A DNA stretch of 15,453 bases, taken from an uncultured Acetobacteraceae bacterium. Lineage in GTDB: Bacteria > Pseudomonadota > Alphaproteobacteria > Acetobacterales > Acetobacteraceae. Position 1 is the first letter of the stretch. Each line of letters opens with the position of its first letter. The notes below the pieces were generated by a model that was not told the origin of the DNA, did no database searches, and saw only the letters and a list, made by a program, of their open reading frames with translations. The stretch is taken from assembly GCA_903839965.1 (NCBI GenBank), contig CAIMEK010000059.1, forward strand, positions 1-15,453. The letters are read 5' to 3'. The translations under genes and the position numbers were made by a program. Shown here in pieces: positions 7,021 through 12,886 of the stretch.

Positions 7021-7842
7021 TCAGATCTCCCGCACGGTGAAGATGTGGGCGATGCGGTCGTAGCGCATCACCGCACCCTGCTTGCAGATGAACTCGGCGC
7101 CGAACTGGCAGCGGCCGCACAGGCCGATGCCGCATTTCATGCTGCGCTCCAGCGAGACATAGGTGCGCTCGAACGGCAGCCCGGCCGCCTGCAGCGCCTG
7201 GATGGAGAAGCGCATCATCACTTCCGGCCCGCACACCAGCGCGGTGGTGTGGGCGGGATCGCAGCCGACACGCGGGATCAGGGTGGTCACCACCCCCACC
7301 GCGCCGCGCCAGGTGCGGTCGGCCCGGTCCACCGTGACCTCGATCTCCACGTCGAGCATGCGCCGCCATTCGGTCAGCTCGTCGCGGTACAGCAGGTCCT
7401 CCGGCCCGCGCGTGCCATACAGCAGCGCGACGCGGCCGTAGCGGTCGCGGTTGGCCAGCACATGGCGCACCGCCGGGCGCAGCGGGGCCATGCCGAGCCC
7501 GCCGGCCACGAACAGGATGTCCTGCCCGTCCGCCGCCTCGACCGGCCACGCGGTGCCGTAGGGGCCGCGCACGCCAAGCTCCTGGCCCGCGCGCAGGCGG
7601 GTGATGGCATTGCTCACCGCGCCCACGGCACGCACCGTGTGCACCAGCGGCGCGCCGCTGACCGGGGCACCGCTGACGCTGATCGGCGCCTCACCGACGC
7701 CGAACGCGTAGAGCATGGTGAACTGGCCGGGCTGCGGATCGGCGATGGCGGCGCCGACCGGCTCCAGGTCGAGCGAAACGCAATCGTGCGTGTCCTGGCG
7801 AACCGCCAGCACGCGATAAGGCAGCGGCAGCAGCGGATCCAC
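7021..7842 (-). CDS. hyhG: Group 3b hydrogenase gamma subunit, FAD/NAD(P)-binding
   Basis: A 273-residue ferredoxin-NAD(P) reductase-like subunit that passes electrons between the Fe-S chain and NAD(P)(H). Residues 1-100 form the FAD-binding barrel (EAPISVSG at about 51-58). The nucleotide-binding half begins with GGLGMAPLR (114-122) and has the terminal CGPEVMM block. The C-terminal [2Fe-2S] site is Cys237, 242, 245 and 253, the C-x4-C-x2-C-x7-C layout of PyrK-type proteins. I chose GTG 7842: it lies two bases after the upstream stop and 9 nt after GGAAGGGA inside the preceding gene; no ATG exists nearby. Which nucleotide it prefers cannot be read from the sequence with confidence. Confidence 0.93.
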   Translation of the reverse strand: MDPLLPLPYRVLAVRQDTHDCVSLDLEPVGAAIADPQPGQFTMLYAFGVGEAPISVSGAPVSGAPLVHTVRAVGAVSNAITRLRAGQELGVRGPYGTAWPVEAADGQDILFVAGGLGMAPLRPAVRHVLANRDRYGRVALLYGTRGPEDLLYRDELTEWRRMLDVEIEVTVDRADRTWRGAVGVVTTLIPRVGCDPAHTTALVCGPEVMMRFSIQALQAAGLPFERTYVSLERSMKCGIGLCGRCQFGAEFICKQGAVMRYDRIAHIFTVREI

Positions 7843-7844
7843 GT

Positions 7845-8312
7845 TCAGGTCCCTTCCGGCCGGCCGTATACGTCGAGAAGTTGCAGATGGGCGGCCTGCA
7901 GGCGGCTGACCATGACCCCCGCGAACCGCTTCAGCATCTGGTAGCCCGTGCGCGGATCGTCCTCGCACTTGGCGCGCAGGCATTCCGCGTCGAAGCCGAT
8001 GGCGCGCAGATGCGTGCGGGCCCGGGCGTCCGACGTCCACTTGTAGGGCGGCACCAGCCACGAGGCGCCGACGACGTCGCCGTCATGCATGGTGGCGAGC
8101 ACCAGCGTGCTGTTCCCCGCCGAGGTGATCTCCAGCGACACTTCACCGTGGCGGATCAGGTAGAACTCGCGCGCGGAGTCGCCCTCGCGGAACAGGTAGG
8201 CGCCCGGCTCGAAGTGGTGGTTGCGGGCGCAGCCGGCGATGAACGCGCCGATTTCGGGATCGATGCCGGCGAAGAATTCTTGCGCCAGCACGATGCTTTC
8301 CAACGTTTCCAT
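7845..8312 (-). CDS. Stand-alone cyclic-nucleotide-binding-domain protein in hydrogenase operon
   Basis: A 155-residue protein made almost entirely of one cNMP-binding (CRP-like beta-roll) domain: FEPGAYLFREGDSAREFYLIRHGEVSLE (about residues 34-61), then HDGDVVGASWLVPP and an Arg-rich segment ARARTHLRAI where CRP-type proteins hold the phosphate. After the barrel there is a helix, but no helix-turn-helix, so it should not be a transcription factor. It sits between hyhB and hyhG, its ATG overlapping the hyhB stop (TAATG), so it is made with the enzyme. A role as regulatory or assembly subunit of the hydrogenase is inferred from context only. Similar proteins next to group 3b genes are known; whether they bind cAMP or cGMP I cannot tell. 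Confidence 0.88.
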   Translation of the reverse strand: METLESIVLAQEFFAGIDPEIGAFIAGCARNHHFEPGAYLFREGDSAREFYLIRHGEVSLEITSAGNSTLVLATMHDGDVVGASWLVPPYKWTSDARARTHLRAIGFDAECLRAKCEDDPRTGYQMLKRFAGVMVSRLQAAHLQLLDVYGRPEGT

Positions 8313-9442
8313 TATTCTTGCCCCTCCACGAATGCCGCGGCTTCGGCGGTGATGTCGATGCCGACAGGGCACCAGGCAATGCACCGTCCGCAACCGACAC
8401 AGCCGGAACTGCCGAACTGATCCCACCAATGCGCCAGCTTATGGGTCATCCATTGGCGGTAGCGCGAACGGGTCTGGGTGCGCACCGAGCCCCCGTGCAC
8501 GTAAGAGAAGTCACGGGTGAAGCAGCTGTCCCAACGGCGTACCCGCTCCGCGCCCTGGCCGTCGAGATCGCTGCGATCCTCGATGGTGGTGCAGAAGCAG
8601 GTCGGGCAGACCAGGGTGCAGTTGGCGCAGGCCAGGCAGCGGCGGGCCACGTCGTCCCAGCGCGCGTGCTCGGGATTGTCCTGCAGCGCCTCCTTGAGAC
8701 CCTTGCCGGGCATGTGCCGCTTCATGTTGGCGGCTGCCCGGTCGGTCACGTCATGCGCGGCCTGCCAGTCGGCCTCGTTCGCCGGGCGCGTGGGCAGGTA
8801 GGCCAGCAGCGCCGCGCCGGCATCGGTGCCGGGTTCGGCGAGGAATTCGTGCCGCCCGTCGAGCAACTCGGTCAACGCAATGTCGTAGCCGCCGCCGGCT
8901 CGCGGGCCGGTGTCCATCGACGTGCAGAAGCAGGTCGCCGACGGATCGCCGCAGTTCACCGCCACCAGGAAGGTCTGCGCGCGGCGGGCGCCGTATTCGG
9001 TATTGACGTACCGCCCGCCCTGCAACACGCGGTCCTGAATGGCGATCGCCGCCAGCTCGCAGGACCGCACGCCGATGAAGGCGGTGCGCCCGGCCTGGTC
9101 GCGCGGCGGGTCGAAGGCCAGCTCCTCGCCCACCCGACGCACCCGGAACAATGTTTCGATGGGTCGGTGCAGGTAGCGCTTCCACGACTGCGGCCCGACC
9201 GCATAGCCGAACAGCGCATCGTCGGATCTGTTTTCCAGCCGATACGACCCCGCCTCCTGGCGGTCGGTTCGCCCGGTCGGAAGATCGGCAATGCCGGCGA
9301 TGTGGTCGTAGATGATGGCTCCGTCCCGCTCGACCGGACCGATGACGTCATGGCCTCTGGCAGCCAACGCCTCGATGAGTGCCTGCAGGCCTTCCAGCCC
9401 GAGCACGGTCGTCCCTGGGCGCAATGCACGGGATGCAGTCAT
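8312..9442 (-). CDS. hyhB: Group 3b hydrogenase beta subunit, 4Fe-4S dicluster protein
   Basis: A 376-residue iron-sulfur subunit linking the FAD subunit to the rest of the complex. Two ferredoxin-type clusters lie in the C-terminal third: CLACANCTLVCP (Cys269, 272, 275, 279) and CVGCGRCIAWCPVGID (Cys348, 351, 354, 358). Additional Cys at 164, 171, 173, 282 and 284 and the GVRSCELAAIAIQDRVL segment are typical of the sulfhydrogenase beta / AsrA family, the origin of the 'sulfhydrogenase' name. It is the first gene of the operon. ATG 9442 has AGGGG 8 nt upstream and a predicted FNR-dependent promoter beyond that. The stop overlaps the next start by one base. Confidence 0.92.
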   Translation of the reverse strand: MTASRALRPGTTVLGLEGLQALIEALAARGHDVIGPVERDGAIIYDHIAGIADLPTGRTDRQEAGSYRLENRSDDALFGYAVGPQSWKRYLHRPIETLFRVRRVGEELAFDPPRDQAGRTAFIGVRSCELAAIAIQDRVLQGGRYVNTEYGARRAQTFLVAVNCGDPSATCFCTSMDTGPRAGGGYDIALTELLDGRHEFLAEPGTDAGAALLAYLPTRPANEADWQAAHDVTDRAAANMKRHMPGKGLKEALQDNPEHARWDDVARRCLACANCTLVCPTCFCTTIEDRSDLDGQGAERVRRWDSCFTRDFSYVHGGSVRTQTRSRYRQWMTHKLAHWWDQFGSSGCVGCGRCIAWCPVGIDITAEAAAFVEGQE

Positions 9443-9477
9443 ACGAGAGACCCCTAACCGTTCCGCCGTCCATGGGG

Positions 9478-9483
9478 AGCCTA
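9478..9483 (-). promoter_or_regulatory. Predicted -10 element of the hyhB operon promoter
   Basis: TAGGCT on the minus strand lies with its centre exactly 32 bp from the centre of the FNR-like palindrome, as expected when FNR sits at -41.5. The transcript would start near 9471, leaving a leader of about 29 nt with the AGGGG ribosome binding site. The hexamer matches TATAAT weakly (three of six), which is usual for an activator-dependent promoter. Confidence 0.4.
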
Positions 9484-9505
9484 GGGCACGTCGGATGGCC
9501 CTGCT

Positions 9506-9519
9506 TTGACCTATATCAA
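9506..9519. promoter_or_regulatory. FNR/ANR-type binding site
   Basis: TTGACCTATATCAA matches the FNR consensus TTGAT-N4-ATCAA at nine of ten defined bases. It is the only AT-rich palindrome in the stretch between the two divergent genes. Its position relative to hyhB and the -10 candidate fits a class II activated promoter directed leftward. In the rightward direction no -10 lies at the matching distance, so control of the maturation protease from this site is less likely. FNR-family proteins activate at such sites when oxygen is low. Confidence 0.65.
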
Positions 9520-9631
9520 CACCCATGGCAGGGCGAAAGATGGCCCCGTTGCCTCCGAACGGCGACTGTGATCTAGTATTGGGTCCCTCGTTCCGACCCC
9601 CCGGTGGGGCTTTGCTGATTCGGATGGTGCG

Positions 9632-9647
9632 CGGCACAAGTCTTGCG
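9632..9647 (+). promoter_or_regulatory. Predicted sigma-54 (-24/-12) promoter
   Basis: CGGCACAAGTCTTGCG has GGCAC and TTGC exact to the sigma-54 consensus TGGCACG-N4-TTGCW, with the required ten bases between the invariant GG (9633-9634) and GC (9645-9646). Transcription would start near 9658 and read the short upstream ORF and the maturation protease. Sigma-54 control of hydrogenase genes is well known, for example the hup and hox systems of rhizobia and Ralstonia. No enhancer site for an activator could be recognised upstream. Confidence 0.55.
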
Positions 9648-9693
9648 GGCGCCGCGTGGTTGTTTGACCTTATCCGTGCGCCTGGGAGGGAGC

Positions 9694-9729
9694 ATGATTC
9701 ACGCTTACGTCATCACGATCCTGTCGTGA
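9694..9729 (+). CDS. 11-codon upstream ORF coupled to the maturation protease
   Basis: ATG at 9694 follows a strong Shine-Dalgarno (GGGAGGG, 9684-9690) and encodes MIHAYVITILS before TGA. That TGA overlaps the GTG start of the protease gene (GTGA, 9726-9729). The protease itself has no usable ribosome binding site, so ribosomes probably reach it by finishing this small frame. The peptide is hydrophobic and shows no attenuator-like codon run. It may be only a translational coupling device rather than a functional peptide. Confidence 0.5.
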   Translation: MIHAYVITILS

Positions 9730-10187
9730 GCCCGAAGGCGCTGGTGATTGGCTATGGCAATCCGCTGCGCGGCGATGACGCCATCGGCCAGGCCGCGGCG
9801 GAGCTGCTCGCCGGCACCGCCGTCCTCGACGGCGCCGAGGTCATCGCCTGCCACCAACTCCTGCCGGAGCTGGCGGAACGGATCGCCGGCGTAACGCTGG
9901 CGGTGTTCGTCGACGCCGAGGCCGGCCGCGAACCCGGACGCATCGTGGTGGCCCGCGTGCAGGCGGCTGCGCAGCTGTCGGCGGACCTGATCCACCACGT
10001 GGACCCGGCGGCCCTGCTGTTCCTGGCAAGCCGGCTCTACGGCCACGCGCCGGAAGCGCACCTGGTCGCCGTGGGCGCCGCCTCGTTCGACCTCGGTGCG
10101 CCGTTGTCGCAAACCGTGGCGGCGGCCTTGCCGCACGTTATCGCCACGGTCCGCCAACTGGTGCTGGACCACCTTCGCTCAGGCTGA
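9726..10187 (+). CDS. hoxW: [NiFe]-hydrogenase maturation protease, HoxW-like
   Basis: A 153-residue endopeptidase of the HyaD/HoxW family. It shows ALVIGYGNPLRGDD near the N-terminus (Asp17/Asp18), the HQLLPELAERI segment, AVFVDAEAG (Asp63) and HHVDPAALL (His91), the three-ligand nickel-sensing site. The HQLxPE segment is characteristic of proteases for NAD-linked HoxH enzymes, so the HoxH encoded on the opposite strand is the expected substrate, with cleavage after its C-terminal DPCxxCxTH motif. The start GTG 9726 is set by the family's N-terminus; the frame is open from 9525, but that extension is not family-like. It is convergent with hoxH, 20 bp between the stops, and transcribed separately, perhaps from a sigma-54 promoter. 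Confidence 0.9.
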   Translation: MSPKALVIGYGNPLRGDDAIGQAAAELLAGTAVLDGAEVIACHQLLPELAERIAGVTLAVFVDAEAGREPGRIVVARVQAAAQLSADLIHHVDPAALLFLASRLYGHAPEAHLVAVGAASFDLGAPLSQTVAAALPHVIATVRQLVLDHLRSG

Positions 10188-10207
10188 GTCGCCGTGCCGC
10201 CTTCCGC

Positions 10208-11626
10208 TCAGTTGCGCACCGTATCGAGCAGCGAGCCGTCGGCATCCACCAGCCGGATCTCCAGCGGCACCTCGCCCGCCGCATGGGTCGAGCAGCTCAG
10301 GCACGGATCGTAGGCCCGCACCACCGCCGACACCCGGTTCAGCATGCCTTCCTTCATCTTCGTCCCGTCGATGAAGTGTTTGGCGACCTGGTCCACGCTG
10401 CGGCCGATGGCAAGGTTGTTGTTGCCGGTGGCGACGATCAGGTTGGCCCAGGTGATCGCCCCTTCCTCGTTCACCTTGTAGTGGTGAATCAGCGTGCCGC
10501 GCGGCGCCTCGATGATGCCGACGCCCTCGAGCGCGTTCACCCCGGCATGGGCGCGGACATGGCGGTTGAGGATCGCCGGATCGTTCAGCAGCGCCTCCAT
10601 CCGCTCCAGGCCGTAGATGATCTCGATCAGCCGGGCGTAATGGAAATGGAACGAGCTCTGCACCACCTTGCCGAAGCGCTGGTGGTACTCGGCGAACTCG
10701 GCATCGGCCAGCGGCGTGCCGCAATGCGTGGCGACGTTCAGCCGGCCCAGCGGCCCAACCCGGTAGATCCCGTCGGGGAAGCCGATCGGCCGGAAGTACG
10801 GCGCCTTCAGGTAGGACTCGGGCATCGTCGCTTCGCCGATATACTTGGCGTAATCGGGCGACTGCATGTAGGGAACGACAACCTCGCCCGCGGCGTCGTC
10901 AAAGCGCAGGCCGCCGTCGTAGAGCTGCAGCCCGCCGCCTGCGTCGACCAGGCCCGCATACATGGTGGGCGCGTTGCCGAAGTTCTCGATCTCTTCCTTG
11001 AACTGGTCGACCACGCCCTTGAAGAAGCCGATCGTCCGCAGGGCGATCGCCTTCGCTTCCGGCAGCCCGGCCAGGATGCGGTCGCGCACCGCCGGATCGA
11101 GCGGGGCATTCACGCCGCCCGGAACGGTCCAGGACGGATGGATGCGCTCCTTGGCCAGTCCCTCGATCGCCTGCTGGCCGAACTTGCGCAGCGCGATGCC
11201 GGACTTGGCCAGTTCCGGATGGTCCTCGATGACGCCGATGACATTGCGCCGGGCCGGATCGGAGTCGAAGCCGAGCAGCATGTCGGGCGAGGACAGGTGG
11301 AAAAAGCTCAGCGCGTGCGACTGCACAACCTGCGAGCAGTGCAGCAGCTCGCGCAGCATCGCCGCGGTCGGCGGGATGCGCACGCTCATGATGGCGTCGC
11401 AGGCCTTCACCGAGGCGAGCAGGTGGCTGATCGGGCAGATCCCGCAGATGCGGGCGGTGATCGCCGGCATCTCGTAGAACGGCCGTCCCTCGGAAAACTT
11501 CTCGAACCCGCGCAACTGGGTGGCGTGGAACACCGTGTCGGCGACATGCCCATCCTCGTCGAGATGGATGGTGATCTTCGCATGGCCTTCGATGCGCGTG
11601 ACCGGATCGATCGTGATAGTCCGCAT
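10208..11626 (-). CDS. hoxH: Group 3d bidirectional [NiFe]-hydrogenase large subunit HoxH
   Basis: A 472-residue catalytic subunit of the NAD-linked bidirectional hydrogenase. DPVTRIEGHAKITIHLDEDG and RGFEKFSEGRPFYEMP are diagnostic of HoxH. Nickel ligands are Cys61 and Cys64 (RICGICPISH) and Cys442 and Cys445 (DPCLSCSTH). Twenty-four residues follow His448 and should be cleaved in maturation. TGNNNLAIGRSVDQVAKHFI and APRGTLIHHYKV also match the family. ATG 11626 has GAGGAGG five to six nt upstream and a 10-nt gap from hoxY; the upstream in-frame ATG at 11644 would overlap hoxY and lacks such a site. It is the last visible gene of the hox operon. Confidence 0.96.
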   Translation of the reverse strand: MRTITIDPVTRIEGHAKITIHLDEDGHVADTVFHATQLRGFEKFSEGRPFYEMPAITARICGICPISHLLASVKACDAIMSVRIPPTAAMLRELLHCSQVVQSHALSFFHLSSPDMLLGFDSDPARRNVIGVIEDHPELAKSGIALRKFGQQAIEGLAKERIHPSWTVPGGVNAPLDPAVRDRILAGLPEAKAIALRTIGFFKGVVDQFKEEIENFGNAPTMYAGLVDAGGGLQLYDGGLRFDDAAGEVVVPYMQSPDYAKYIGEATMPESYLKAPYFRPIGFPDGIYRVGPLGRLNVATHCGTPLADAEFAEYHQRFGKVVQSSFHFHYARLIEIIYGLERMEALLNDPAILNRHVRAHAGVNALEGVGIIEAPRGTLIHHYKVNEEGAITWANLIVATGNNNLAIGRSVDQVAKHFIDGTKMKEGMLNRVSAVVRAYDPCLSCSTHAAGEVPLEIRLVDADGSLLDTVRN

Positions 11627-11636
11627 GGGAGCCTCC

Positions 11637-12167
11637 TCAGCCAAAACGCACCTTGGATTTCAGGTCGGGGATGCGGCCGTCCAGCAGCTCGTTGAGAACG
11701 TAAAGGATCGAGGGCGCCGAGGGAGGGCATCCGGGAACGTGCAAGTCGACCTTGACCGCCTCGTGCAGCGGAATGGCGTGCTTGAGCAGAGCCGGAACGC
11801 CGGATTTCGGCGCCCCCTTCTGCTCGTCGGCCCCTTCGACGTAGACGCGCTCGAGGATCGTCCGCACCGAATAGGCGTTGCGCATGGCCGGAACGTTACT
11901 GGTCACCGCGCAATCGCCGAGCGCCACCAGGATGCGCGAGCGCGCCCGGGCCTTGCGGATCATGTCGAGGTCGTGCTGGTTGCTGACGGCGCCTTCGACA
12001 ATGGCGACGTCGACGTTCTCAGGAAACTCCTGGGCGTCCACCAGCGGCCCGTAGACCATGTCGATCTTGCCGGCGATGGCGATGATCGCCTCGTCCACGT
12101 CGAGCATGGACATGTGGCACCCCGAGCAGCCATCGAGCCACATCGTGGCCACGCGAGCCTTGGTCAT
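11637..12167 (-). CDS. hoxY: Group 3d hydrogenase small subunit HoxY
   Basis: A 176-residue subunit that carries only the proximal [4Fe-4S] cluster. Its ligands are Cys14 and Cys17 (LDGCSGCHMS), Cys86 (LGDCAVTSN) and Cys147 (VPGCPPSA). The C-terminal cluster domain of other small subunits is absent, as is normal for HoxY. There is no Tat leader, so it is cytoplasmic. It pairs with HoxH and hands electrons to HoxU. The ATG at 12167 overlaps the hoxU stop (ATGA) and has GGGAGGT about 8 nt upstream inside hoxU. Confidence 0.95.
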   Translation of the reverse strand: MTKARVATMWLDGCSGCHMSMLDVDEAIIAIAGKIDMVYGPLVDAQEFPENVDVAIVEGAVSNQHDLDMIRKARARSRILVALGDCAVTSNVPAMRNAYSVRTILERVYVEGADEQKGAPKSGVPALLKHAIPLHEAVKVDLHVPGCPPSAPSILYVLNELLDGRIPDLKSKVRFG

Positions 12168-12874
12168 GGGTGCACCTCCCTCTTGCCAGCAAGTTGCGAG
12201 ACGGCGGCATTCCGCTTGGTCATTTCCTCGACGGCCTGGCCCTTCTCGACCAGCGCGCCGGTCGGGCAGACCTGCACGCACTTGCCGCAACTGGTGCATG
12301 CCTGCGCTTCGCCCCAGGGGCGGTCGAGTTCGGAAACCACCATCGAGTTGATGCCGCGCGCGGCGATATCCCAGACATGCGCGCCCTCGATCTCGTCGCA
12401 CACCCGCACGCAGCGCGTGCACAGGATGCAGCGGTTGTGGTCGAGCACGAAGCGCGGATGCGACACATCCACCGGCAGGAGCGGATAGCTGTAGGGGAAG
12501 CGGACGTGCGTGACACCCAGGCTCAGCGCCAGCGCCTGCAGTTCGCAATGGCCGCTGGAGACGCACACCGAGCACACGTGGTTACGCTCGCTGAACAGCA
12601 GTTCCAGCGCCATCTGCCGGTTGTGGGCGAGCCGGTCGGAGTTGGTGGTGACCGACATGCCGTTCTGCGCGGGCGTCGTGCAGGCCGGCAGCAGGCGGCC
12701 GATGCCGGAAACCTCGACCAGGCACAGGCGGCAGGATCCGGCGGAACTCAGGCCTTCCATGTGGCAGAGGGCGGGGATGGGTCGCCCGTTGGCCTCGGCC
12801 ACCTGGAAGATGGTTTCGCCTTCTGCGGCGGTGCACAGCTTGCCGTCGATGCGCACCGAGATTTGGTTGGACAC
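12164..12874 (-). CDS. hoxU: Diaphorase Fe-S subunit HoxU (NuoG N-terminal-like)
   Basis: A 236-residue electron wire between the flavoprotein and the hydrogenase module. In order it has a [2Fe-2S] ferredoxin domain (Cys37, 48, 51, 65), a His-Cys [4Fe-4S] site (His99, Cys101, 104, 110) in HVCSVCVSSGHC, and two ferredoxin-type [4Fe-4S] clusters (Cys149, 152, 155, 203 and Cys159, 193, 196, 199). Length and order equal HoxU and the first part of NuoG. The start codon is GTG at 12874 with AAGGAG 9 nt upstream, 12 nt after the hoxF-like stop. No extra NuoG domain follows. Confidence 0.95.
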   Translation of the reverse strand: MSNQISVRIDGKLCTAAEGETIFQVAEANGRPIPALCHMEGLSSAGSCRLCLVEVSGIGRLLPACTTPAQNGMSVTTNSDRLAHNRQMALELLFSERNHVCSVCVSSGHCELQALALSLGVTHVRFPYSYPLLPVDVSHPRFVLDHNRCILCTRCVRVCDEIEGAHVWDIAARGINSMVVSELDRPWGEAQACTSCGKCVQVCPTGALVEKGQAVEEMTKRNAAVSQLAGKREVHP

Positions 12875-12886
12875 GGCAGGGACTCC

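Noticed and set aside
9563..9580. CRP-type site near TGTGATCTAGTA
   Set aside because: Only one half matches TGTGA; the second half is absent.
9598..9616. Rho-independent terminator in the hinge (C-run, GGT, G-run, then TTT)
   Set aside because: The stem is only four or five base pairs with a short T-run and lies upstream of a gene rather than after one.
9525..9725. N-terminal extension of the hoxW-like protease from ATG 9525
   Set aside because: The frame is open, but family members begin right at the LVIGYGN strand. The extension covers the sigma-54 element and the upstream ORF and has no homology that I recognise.
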